From Gelidibacter gilvus (lineage in GTDB: Bacteria; Bacteroidota; Bacteroidia; Flavobacteriales; Flavobacteriaceae), in the NCBI RefSeq assembly GCF_004115975.1, contig NZ_SDDZ01000001.1:744001-808000 (forward strand): a stretch of 64,000 bases of DNA. The letters run 5' to 3'. This document shows positions 52,181-59,797 of the stretch, piece after piece; the stretch's first letter is position 1, and every line of letters starts with the position of its first letter. The translations under genes were made by a program, and so were the position numbers. The notes below the pieces were generated by a model, which saw only the letters and a list, made by a program, of their open reading frames with translations, did not search any database and was not told the DNA's origin.

Positions 52181-52294
52181 CTCATCAATTTCGTATCTTT
52201 ATAATCAACATTCTATTATTGTAGAAAATTTACTGCCTGTTTCAAAGGCGGGAAGTTGAAATCGAAGTTGAAGTTGAAATTGAAAAATAATTTT

Positions 52295-52353
52295 GAACTC
52301 ATAACTCAGCTTGCCCGTCCGCAGCATTTGCGAAGGCGGGAACTCATAACTCA
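52295..52353. repeat. GAACTCATAACTCA direct repeats flanking a GC-rich insert
   Basis: Copies at 52295-52308 and 52340-52353 bracket about 31 bp containing GCCCGTCCGCAG and GCGAAGGCGGG. The layout resembles a small element inserted with a 14-bp duplication, or simple repeat expansion. Confidence 0.5.
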
Positions 52354-52367
52354 AAACTCAAGAAAAA

Positions 52368-53522
52368 ATGCCATTTTATCATAAACTCGGGAAAATTCCC
52401 CCAAAAAGACATACTCAATTCCGGAAGCCGGATGGGACTTTGTATGCGGAACAGTTGTTTGGAACGATCGGTTTTGATGGGATGTACACCAACTCCTATC
52501 ACGAACAGCGCCCAACACAGGTAAAAGCCATTCAAAAGCAATATAATGTGGCGCCCAAAATTGCCAAAGCCAATCATGTCCAATCGTACCGTTTGCGAGG
52601 CTTTGAGGTAAAACCACAAAATGACTATCTGGAAAGCCGAAAAACAGTGCTTACCAATTCCGATTGCAGTATTATTTTAGCAGCACCCAAACAGTCCACC
52701 AAAGACTATTTCTATAAAAACACCGATGCGGACGAATTGATTTTCGTTCATAAAGGCACTGGTAAATTAAGAACGCATCTCGGGAATCTCGATTTTAAAT
52801 ATGGCGATTATCTGTTAGTGCCAAGAGGCATCATCTATAAAATGGATTTTGATACGGAAGACAACCGCTTGTTTATCGTAGAATCCCGCCGACCAATTTA
52901 TATGCCTAAACGTTACAGAAACTGGTTTGGACAATTGCTCGAGCATTCGCCCTATTGCGAACGTGATATCCGACGCCCGGAAGAATTGGAAACCTATAAT
53001 GAAACAGGAGACTTTTTGATCAAGGTTAAAAAACAGGATGATATCTTTGAAATGGTCTATGCCTCGCATCCTTTTGATGTGGTGGGATATGACGGATACA
53101 ATTATCCTTACGCCTTTTCAATCCACGATTTTGAACCAATCACCGGACGCATCCATCAACCGCCCCCAGTCCATCAAACTTTTGAAACGGATGCTTTTGT
53201 GGTGTGCAGTTTTGTACCGCGGTTGTATGATTACCATCCGTTGAGCATTCCTGCACCTTATAATCATAGTAATATTGATAGTGATGAGGTCCTCTATTAT
53301 GTGGATGGTGATTTTATGAGCCGAAATGACGTTGATGAAGGCCATATTTCATTACACCCTGCGGGCATTCCGCACGGACCGCATCCAGGATCAGTAGAAC
53401 GCAGCATCGGAAAAACAAAAACCGATGAATTGGCCGTGATGGTCGATACCTTCAAGCCTTTAAAAATCACGGAAGAAGCGTTAAAAATAGCGGATGAGGA
53501 TTATTTTAAATCGTGGCTTTAA
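52368..53522 (+). CDS. hmgA: Homogentisate 1,2-dioxygenase
   Basis: A 384-residue Fe(II) ring-cleaving dioxygenase turning homogentisate into maleylacetoacetate in tyrosine and phenylalanine breakdown. The N-terminal cupin has FGTIGFDGMYTNSYHEQRPTQV and ELIFVHKGTGKLRTHLGNLDFKYGDYLLVPRG. The C-terminal part carries the metal-site region PAPYNHSNIDSDEVLYYVDGDF (His and Glu) and SLHPAGIPHGPHPGSVE (His). Length suits the short bacterial form. Its partner hpd follows after 155 bp in the same direction. Confidence 0.96.
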   Translation: MPFYHKLGKIPPKRHTQFRKPDGTLYAEQLFGTIGFDGMYTNSYHEQRPTQVKAIQKQYNVAPKIAKANHVQSYRLRGFEVKPQNDYLESRKTVLTNSDCSIILAAPKQSTKDYFYKNTDADELIFVHKGTGKLRTHLGNLDFKYGDYLLVPRGIIYKMDFDTEDNRLFIVESRRPIYMPKRYRNWFGQLLEHSPYCERDIRRPEELETYNETGDFLIKVKKQDDIFEMVYASHPFDVVGYDGYNYPYAFSIHDFEPITGRIHQPPPVHQTFETDAFVVCSFVPRLYDYHPLSIPAPYNHSNIDSDEVLYYVDGDFMSRNDVDEGHISLHPAGIPHGPHPGSVERSIGKTKTDELAVMVDTFKPLKITEEALKIADEDYFKSWL

Positions 53523-53532
53523 TCCCACCCAA

Positions 53533-53658
53533 CCCTCCCGAAGGGAGGGCTTAGAAGCCGTTAAATCATGAAGGTGACTTTAGAAATGTAAAATTAATTT
53601 AAGTATAACCAAATATTCGAACTTTTGCCCACGTTTGAGTTTCTCCCATTCGGGGAGA
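53533..53658. repeat. Two GC-rich palindromes between hmgA and hpd
   Basis: CCCTCCC-GAA-GGGAGGG (53533-53549) and TCTCCC-ATTCG-GGGAGA (53642-53658), about 90 bp apart; the second is followed by AAGAGGGGCTTTTT. They look like the two ends of one small intergenic repeat element of a kind known in flavobacteria. They could attenuate transcription between the genes. Confidence 0.6.
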
Positions 53659-53677
53659 TTAAGAGGGGCTTTTTATT

Positions 53678-54826
53678 ATGAAATCAGTAGAATACGGACT
53701 AGAGAAAATTTTTGAAGGCGCAGAAGACTTTTTGCCTCTTCTTGGAACAGACTACGTAGAGTTTTACGTAGGGAATGCGAAACAGGCGGCGCATTTTTAT
53801 AAAACGGCTTTCGGATTTCAATCCTATGCTTATAAAGGATTGGAGACGGGATCAAGGGACAAGGTAAGTTATGTGCTCAAACAGGATAAAATCCGATTGG
53901 TATTGACCACGCCTTTAAATAGTAAATCGCCAATCAATGATCATATTGTCAAGCATGGCGACGGCGTAAAAGTTGTTGCCCTTTGGGTGGATGATGCTCG
54001 AAGTGCTTATGAAGAAACTACCAAGCGCGGTGCCAAATCTTATATGGAACCTAAAGTTGAAAAAGATGAACATGGCGAAGTGGTCACTGCCGGAATTTAC
54101 ACTTATGGTGAAACCGTCCATATGTTTGTGGAGCGTAAAAACTATAAAGGTACGTTTATGCCAGGGTTTAGAGAATGGAAGTCTGATTACAATCCAGAAT
54201 CTGTGGGTCTTAAATTCATAGATCATATGGTCGGTAATGTGGGTTGGGGTGAAATGGATACTTGGGTCAAATGGTATGAAGACGTCATGGGCTTTGTTAA
54301 CTTTTTATCTTTTGATGATAAACAGATCCATACCGAATATTCAGCCTTGATGAGTAAGGTGATGAGCAATGGCAACGGCCGCATCAAATTCCCGATCAAC
54401 GAACCTGCGGAAGGTAAAAAACGTTCGCAAATTGAAGAATATCTCGATTTTTATGAAAGTCCGGGAGTGCAGCATATCGCCGTTGCCACCGATGATATCA
54501 TAACCACGGTTTCCCAATTGAAATCACGAGGTGTTGAGTTTTTGTCCACACCACCAGAGGAATATTATAATGCGGTTCCTGGACGTTTGGAAACGTATAG
54601 CCATGAATTGCGTGAAGATATCGAAAAACTAAAAAGTTTGGGCATTATGATTGATGCCGATGAAGAGGGGTATCTCTTACAAATTTTCACCAAACCGGTG
54701 GAGGATAGACCAACCTTGTTCTTTGAAATCATCCAGCGTATGGGTGCCAAAGGATTTGGAGCGGGTAATTTTAAGGCGCTCTTTGAATCCATTGAAAGAG
54801 AGCAGGAATTACGAGGCACTTTATAA
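53678..54826 (+). CDS. hpd: 4-hydroxyphenylpyruvate dioxygenase
   Basis: A 382-residue Fe(II) dioxygenase making homogentisate, the substrate of the upstream HmgA. Two glyoxalase-like domains are seen: the first from LLGTDYVEFYVGNAKQAAHFYKTAFGF, the second from FIDHMVGNVGWGEMDTWVKWYEDVMGF. Iron ligands are His in FIDHMVGN (about residue 183), His in GVQHIAVATDDI (about 267) and Glu in PTLFFEIIQR (about 347). Length is normal. A terminator follows. Confidence 0.97.
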   Translation: MKSVEYGLEKIFEGAEDFLPLLGTDYVEFYVGNAKQAAHFYKTAFGFQSYAYKGLETGSRDKVSYVLKQDKIRLVLTTPLNSKSPINDHIVKHGDGVKVVALWVDDARSAYEETTKRGAKSYMEPKVEKDEHGEVVTAGIYTYGETVHMFVERKNYKGTFMPGFREWKSDYNPESVGLKFIDHMVGNVGWGEMDTWVKWYEDVMGFVNFLSFDDKQIHTEYSALMSKVMSNGNGRIKFPINEPAEGKKRSQIEEYLDFYESPGVQHIAVATDDIITTVSQLKSRGVEFLSTPPEEYYNAVPGRLETYSHELREDIEKLKSLGIMIDADEEGYLLQIFTKPVEDRPTLFFEIIQRMGAKGFGAGNFKALFESIEREQELRGTL

Positions 54827-54854
54827 GCCAAACGCTAACAAATATTTAACGTTT

Positions 54855-54890
54855 AAAACTCCGCATTAATTTGACGGAGTTTTATTGTTT
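54855..54890 (+). terminator. Terminator of the hmgA-hpd unit
   Basis: Perfect 9-bp arms AAAACTCCG (54855-54863) and CGGAGTTTT (54875-54883) followed by a T-rich stretch. Confidence 0.75.
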
Positions 54891-54972
54891 TAATACTTTT
54901 GGAACACTAATTGTAATTCTTGAGGATATATACGAAATCTTAGTGAAGATTTTATTTACAATTATTTAAAAT

Positions 54973-55749
54973 ATGAAAAAACTAAAATTAGTTATAGCGT
55001 TATTCTTCGTAATCCTCAGCGTCACTGCTCAAGAAAAACATGCTTTTCAAGAAGGAGAATGGTTCAAGTTTAAAATGAGTTACAGTGGTTTCCTAAAAGC
55101 AGGAAATGCTACATTGGAAGTAAAGGAATCTCGGTTGAACGGAAGAGATGTTTTTCATGTGGTGGGCAAAGGGTGGACCACAGGAGCAATCAGATGGTTT
55201 TTCAAGGTAAAGGACCGGTATGAAAGCTATTTTGACAAAAAAACAGGGATGCCTTATAAGTTTATCAGGAATATTGATGAAGGCGGGCATACCAAGGATA
55301 TTGAAATTGAATTTGACCACGCGTCTTCAAAGGCACATGTCAATAATAAAAAAACAAAAACAAAACAATCATACGCTATTGAAGAGAACGTTCAAGACAT
55401 GGTGTCGGCGTTTTACTATTTGAGAAACAATTATAAAACAGAGACGATTAAGGAAGGTGATGTGGTGAGTCTAAATATGTTTTTTGATGAAGAGAATTAT
55501 AATTTCAAGCTCAAGTTTCTAGGAAGGGAAGAGCTGAAAACCGCATTTGGTACCATAAATACCCTTAAGTTTAGGCCCTATGTTATGGCGGGCCGGGTAT
55601 TTAAGGAGCAGGAAAGCTTGACCTTATGGGTCAGTGCTGACGACAATAAAATTCCGTTGCGAATTCAAGCCGACTTGGCTGTGGGTTCCTTGAGAGCAGA
55701 TTTAGAGGCCTTTAAAGGCTTAAAACATTCATTTAAAGTACAGTTTTAA
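54973..55749 (+). CDS. DUF3108 domain exported protein
   Basis: A 258-residue protein with a signal peptide ending SVTAQ. The mature part is the beta-rich DUF3108 fold (FQEGEWFKFKMSYSGFLKAGNATLEV, DRYESYFDKKTGMPYKFIRNIDEGGH, QDMVSAFYYLRNNY, LTLWVSADDNKIPLRIQADLAVGSLRADLEAF). The family is periplasmic and of unknown function. It precedes tryptophan 2,3-dioxygenase by 5 bp, so it heads a four-gene run with TDO, an M23 peptidase and pgi. The link with TDO is unexplained. Confidence 0.85.
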   Translation: MKKLKLVIALFFVILSVTAQEKHAFQEGEWFKFKMSYSGFLKAGNATLEVKESRLNGRDVFHVVGKGWTTGAIRWFFKVKDRYESYFDKKTGMPYKFIRNIDEGGHTKDIEIEFDHASSKAHVNNKKTKTKQSYAIEENVQDMVSAFYYLRNNYKTETIKEGDVVSLNMFFDEENYNFKLKFLGREELKTAFGTINTLKFRPYVMAGRVFKEQESLTLWVSADDNKIPLRIQADLAVGSLRADLEAFKGLKHSFKVQF

Positions 55750-55754
55750 AACGC

Positions 55755-56687
55755 ATGTCCAATTCAGAAAATTTAGACCCTATCCTAAAGGAACTTCAGC
55801 AGAAATATGCTGCCATCGACCAGGATACCCAAACCCATTTAAAAGGCTTGCTTTACAGTAAGCCTATGACCTATTGGGATTATATCCAAACCGATGCGCT
55901 GTTGAATTTACAAATACAGCGGACCACTCTTCCTGATGAAATGGTGTTTATTGGTTACCATCAAATCAACGAATTGCTTTTTAAAATGATTCTTTGGGAA
56001 ATAGAGCAGGTTTCAGAGAGCACGGCACTGACCACTGAGTTTTTTGCATCCAAATTGATGCGGGTCAGTAGGTATTTTGATATGCTGACCACGTCATTCA
56101 ATATCATGAGAGAAGGTATGGATGTGGATCAATACATGAAATTCAGAAACACCTTAACGCCTGCCAGCGGATTTCAAAGTGCACAGTACCGATTGATTGA
56201 ATTTGCTTCAACTGAGTTGATTAATCTCATTGATTATCGTTTCCGTAAGGATATTGATAGAAATACGCCTTATACGCATGCCTTTGAGCACTTGTATTGG
56301 CAAGCAGCTGGTAAGGATTATCACACTGGTAAGAAATCCACCACATTGGTCAATTTTGAAAACCGTTATAAAGACGAGTTTTTAAGATTTATGGAAGGTC
56401 ATAACACAAAAAATCTCTGGACCAGATTTAAAGAACTGCCAAAAGCCGACCAAGAGAATGAGGATTTGGTGAAAGCCATGCGGCATTATGATCATACCGT
56501 AAATATAACTTGGGTGTTTGCACACTATTACGCGGCCAAACACTATATAGAAAGTGGATCTGGAGGTGGTGAAGGTACCGGAGGAAGTGATTGGAAAAAA
56601 TACATGCATCCAAAATACCAAAGGCGCATATTTTTTCCTCAACTTTGGACAGAAAAGGAATTGGAAAATTGGGGAACGGAATTATAA
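55755..56687 (+). CDS. kynA: Tryptophan 2,3-dioxygenase
   Basis: A 310-residue haem enzyme that opens the indole ring of tryptophan to N-formylkynurenine, the entry to the kynurenine route. Family blocks are MTYWDYIQTDALLNLQ, DEMVFIGYHQINELLFKMILWEIEQV (substrate-site His), SRYFDMLTTSFNIMREGMD, FRNTLTPASGFQSAQYRLIE and HYDHTVNITWVFAHYYAAKHYIE (haem region), then GTGGSDWKKYMHPKYQRRIFFPQLW. No other kynurenine-pathway genes are in the window. It is followed 2 bp later by an M23 peptidase gene. Confidence 0.96.
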   Translation: MSNSENLDPILKELQQKYAAIDQDTQTHLKGLLYSKPMTYWDYIQTDALLNLQIQRTTLPDEMVFIGYHQINELLFKMILWEIEQVSESTALTTEFFASKLMRVSRYFDMLTTSFNIMREGMDVDQYMKFRNTLTPASGFQSAQYRLIEFASTELINLIDYRFRKDIDRNTPYTHAFEHLYWQAAGKDYHTGKKSTTLVNFENRYKDEFLRFMEGHNTKNLWTRFKELPKADQENEDLVKAMRHYDHTVNITWVFAHYYAAKHYIESGSGGGEGTGGSDWKKYMHPKYQRRIFFPQLWTEKELENWGTEL

Positions 56688-56689
56688 AA

Positions 56690-57982
56690 ATGAAGGAGTT
56701 AATGTATCAAAAAAGTATAGTAGTAGCAGTTTTATTAGGATTGGTGATGTGGTCGTGCAAAGAAGATGTAGATAATAATCCAGAACCTTTTCAAACGTAT
56801 ATAGCACCTGTTGAATTAAGAGAATTTGGGTTTAATCTCAATGACTATATCGTAAAACGGGACACCATTAGATCGGGAGATAGTTTTGGAACCATCTTAC
56901 AAAGGAATAATTTAGGCTATCCAAAAATTTACCAAATTGCCGAAAGTGCCAAGGATTCCTACGACATCAGAAAACTCCAAATAGGAAGGCCTTATACCTT
57001 GCTAATGTCAAAAGACAGTTTGCAAACCCCACAATGTTTTATTTATCAGGAGAATAATATAGATTACGTAGTGATCCATTTTGCGGATTCGATCGTGACC
57101 TATAAAGAGAAAAAACCAGTTACGATTGTGACGAAAGAGGCCTCTGGTGAAATCAATAATAGTCTGTCCGTAACCATGGATTCTCAAGGCTTACCACAAT
57201 CGTTGATTGGAGAAATGGCAGATATTTATGCCTGGACCATTAACTTCTGGAAACTTCAAAAAGGCGATAAATTCAAGATTGTTTACAGACAACGTTATAT
57301 TGAAGATTCAATTTATGCAGGATTGGAAGGTATAGATGCTGCCTATTTTCAACATAAAGGTGAAGATTTTTACGCCTTTAAATTTGAAACGGATTCTGTT
57401 ACAAAAAGTGCGGATTTCTTTGATGAAAAAGCCAAGAGTTTAAAGCGTGCCTTCTTAAAGGCCCCCGTTCAGTTTAGCCGCATTTCATCACGCTACAACC
57501 TCAATCGACGGATTGCCTATTATGGCTATGCTTTACGGCCACATAAAGGTACCGACTTTGCTGCACCAATTGGGACGCCTATTTTGGCCACGGCCAACGG
57601 GACGGTCACGGAATCCACTCAAAAAGGTGGCAATGGGAAATACGTGAAGATCAAACATAGTGACACTTACAGCACCCAATATTTACATATGCGCAATCAA
57701 GCGGTCAAAAAAGGACAATATGTAAAGCAAGGCGATGTGATTGGCTATGTGGGCATGACCGGAAATACCGGTGGACCACATGTCTGTTATCGTTTTTGGA
57801 AAAATGGCCAACAGGTAGATCCCTTTAAGGAAAAACTACCAACTGCTGAGTCGATTCCAAATCATCTGGTTGTTAAGTACCAAGATTTCATTATTCCTTT
57901 AAGAGAGCGTTTGGACAAAATCCCTTACGAATATCAGAATGAATCAACGATAGAACAAGGTTACTCCATTACTAAAAACTAA
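56690..57982 (+). CDS. M23 family peptidoglycan-type metallopeptidase, lipoprotein
   Basis: A 430-residue lipoprotein (GLVMWSC, lipobox near residue 20). The N-terminal half resembles OapA/LysM-like segments (VKRDTIRSGDSFGTILQRNNLGYPKIYQIAE). The C-terminal LytM domain has YALRPHKGTDFAAPIGTPILATANGTV, holding zinc ligands H and D of HxxxD, and TGGPHVCYRFWKNGQQVDP. There the usual HxH reads HVC, so Cys replaces the second His. The start 56690 comes 2 bp after the TDO stop; ATG 56702, with GGAG upstream, is an alternative. The longer frame into TDO is rejected. Confidence 0.88.
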   Translation: MKELMYQKSIVVAVLLGLVMWSCKEDVDNNPEPFQTYIAPVELREFGFNLNDYIVKRDTIRSGDSFGTILQRNNLGYPKIYQIAESAKDSYDIRKLQIGRPYTLLMSKDSLQTPQCFIYQENNIDYVVIHFADSIVTYKEKKPVTIVTKEASGEINNSLSVTMDSQGLPQSLIGEMADIYAWTINFWKLQKGDKFKIVYRQRYIEDSIYAGLEGIDAAYFQHKGEDFYAFKFETDSVTKSADFFDEKAKSLKRAFLKAPVQFSRISSRYNLNRRIAYYGYALRPHKGTDFAAPIGTPILATANGTVTESTQKGGNGKYVKIKHSDTYSTQYLHMRNQAVKKGQYVKQGDVIGYVGMTGNTGGPHVCYRFWKNGQQVDPFKEKLPTAESIPNHLVVKYQDFIIPLRERLDKIPYEYQNESTIEQGYSITKN

Positions 57983-57985
57983 TTC

Positions 57986-59632
57986 ATGGCATTACCAAAA
58001 ATCAACCCAACACATACTGAAGCCTGGACAAAGCTCCAAGAACATTATAAAAGTATAAAGGATGTGCACATGACCCACTGGTTTTCTGAAAATGAAAATC
58101 GTGCGAAGGAAATGACCATCAAATGGGAAGATTTTTATCTGGATTATTCTAAAAACAGGATGGATGCCAGGACTATGGAATTGCTATTGGAACTTGCGGA
58201 AGAAACACAGTTAAAGTCTGCGATTGAAAAACAGTTTCTAGGTGATGTCATCAATGAAACAGAAGGCAGAGAAGTTTTGCATATCGCTTTGCGAAGTCCA
58301 AAATCTGCTAACATAAAAGTAGAAGGTGAGGATATCATGCCTGAGATCCATGAGGTAAAAACAAAAATTAAAGACTTTACAGCCGATATTGTTGAAGGAA
58401 ATAGAAAAGGCTATACCAATAAAGCATTCACAGATGTTGTGAACATTGGTATTGGTGGTTCTGATTTAGGACCTGCCATGGTGGTAGATGTGCTTCAATA
58501 TTACAAGAATCACCTGACCACCCATTTTGTGAGCAATGTGGATGGTGATCATGTGAACGAGGTTTTGAAAAAGCTCCATCCGGAAACCACGCTTTTTGTC
58601 ATTGTTTCCAAAACATTTACGACACAAGAAACTTTATCCAATGCCAATACCATCAAAGAATGGTTTTTGAAATCGGCTTCTAAAGACGATGTCGCCAAAC
58701 ATTTTGTGGCGGTATCCACAAACATTGAAAATGTCAAAAGTTTTGGAATAGATGAAAACAATATTTTTCCGATGTGGAATTGGGTTGGCGGGCGCTTTTC
58801 ATTGTGGAGTGCTGTTGGGATATCCATAAGTTTAGCCACGGGTTATGACAATTTTGATAAGTTATTATCTGGGGCGCATGCCATGGATGAACATTTCAAA
58901 TCAGAAAGCTTTGATAAGAATCTTCCAGTCGTACTGGCCTTAATCGGTATTTGGTACACCAACTTCTTTGAATCTGAAAGCGAAGCTGTCATTGGCTATT
59001 CACAATATTTAAATCAATTTGCTACGTATTTGCAACAGGCCAATATGGAAAGCAACGGCAAAAGCGTCGATAGAAATGGCAACAAGGTCGCCTATCAAAC
59101 TGGGAATGTCGTTTGGGGAGAACCTGGATCCAATTCGCAACATGCATTTTTTCAATTGATCCATCAGGGCACAAAGCTCATTCCTGCCGATTTTATCGGA
59201 TTTGCGAAATCACTTCACGGCAATAAAGACCATCAAGATAAATTGATGTCAAACTTTATAGCTCAAACTGAGGCACTTTTAAATGGAAAGTCGAAAGAAG
59301 AGGTGATAAGTGAGTTTAAAAGTCAAAACACTTCTGAAGAAACTATACAGCAATTGACACCTTTTAAAGTGTTTGAGGGCAACAAACCGACCAATACCTT
59401 ATTGATTGATAAATTGACCCCTGAAAGCTTAGGCAAACTAATAGCCCTTTATGAGCACAAGATCTTCGTGCAAGGCGTCATTTGGAATGTTTTTAGCTAT
59501 GATCAATTTGGGGTTGAGCTTGGAAAACAGCTGGCTACTAAAATATTAAAGGAATTTGATGCTTCAGCTCAAATTGCGGATCATGATAGTTCTACCCTCA
59601 ATTTATTAGAGTATTATAAGAGTTTTAGTTAA
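57986..59632 (+). CDS. pgi: Glucose-6-phosphate isomerase
   Basis: A 548-residue cytosolic enzyme interconverting glucose-6-phosphate and fructose-6-phosphate, the substrate of GlmS. Signatures are VNIGIGGSDLGPAMVVDVLQYY, FVSNVDGDHVNEVL, VIVSKTFTTQETLSNANTIKEWFL, PMWNWVGGRFSLWSAVGISISL (PGI signature) and VVWGEPGSNSQHAFFQLIHQGTKLIPADFIGF with the catalytic Glu/His. It starts 3 bp after the M23 gene. Length is normal. Confidence 0.98.
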   Translation: MALPKINPTHTEAWTKLQEHYKSIKDVHMTHWFSENENRAKEMTIKWEDFYLDYSKNRMDARTMELLLELAEETQLKSAIEKQFLGDVINETEGREVLHIALRSPKSANIKVEGEDIMPEIHEVKTKIKDFTADIVEGNRKGYTNKAFTDVVNIGIGGSDLGPAMVVDVLQYYKNHLTTHFVSNVDGDHVNEVLKKLHPETTLFVIVSKTFTTQETLSNANTIKEWFLKSASKDDVAKHFVAVSTNIENVKSFGIDENNIFPMWNWVGGRFSLWSAVGISISLATGYDNFDKLLSGAHAMDEHFKSESFDKNLPVVLALIGIWYTNFFESESEAVIGYSQYLNQFATYLQQANMESNGKSVDRNGNKVAYQTGNVVWGEPGSNSQHAFFQLIHQGTKLIPADFIGFAKSLHGNKDHQDKLMSNFIAQTEALLNGKSKEEVISEFKSQNTSEETIQQLTPFKVFEGNKPTNTLLIDKLTPESLGKLIALYEHKIFVQGVIWNVFSYDQFGVELGKQLATKILKEFDASAQIADHDSSTLNLLEYYKSFS

Positions 59633-59755
59633 AGTTTGTTTAAAACTTTTGTAAAACTTATTTTATTATGCACGCATTACATCCTGTAAAGCTCATAACT
59701 TCGTCTTGTTAAAAATTTCTTAACGTTTTAGTCATATTAAATCATAATAATGGCT

Positions 59756-59763
59756 TAATTTTG
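59756..59763 (+). promoter_or_regulatory. -7 promoter element (TAATTTTG) for the Oar-like receptor
   Basis: Perfect TAnnTTTG, 34 nt upstream of the ATG at 59798. Confidence 0.55.
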
Positions 59764-59797
59764 CGCAAAATTTAAAATCTAATTTTAAACATTAAAA

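Larger units (their letters stand above)
51746..52367. other. Repeat-rich intergenic region between the GLPGLI operon and hmgA
   Basis: Together with the iterons, about 800 bp lie here without a normal gene. It holds an A12 tract near 51780, a -7 element with a 22-codon micro-ORF (51985-52065), a 71-bp dispersed repeat (52079-52149), a hairpin with GAAA loop (52161-52180), AAGTTGAA-type quasi-repeats (52249-52288) and two copies of GAACTCATAACTCA flanking a GC-rich insert (52295-52353). TATCTTTA near 52193 may be an imperfect -7 element for hmgA. Confidence 0.6.

Noticed and set aside
52344-52619. Two leftward ORFs of about 90 codons opposite the start of hmgA
   Set aside because: They lie antisense to a well-conserved enzyme and resemble no protein I know; shadow frames.
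56591-56689. Longer N-terminus for the M23 peptidase
   Set aside because: It overlaps tryptophan dioxygenase by almost 100 bp and would bury the lipoprotein signal peptide that begins at 56690 or 56702.
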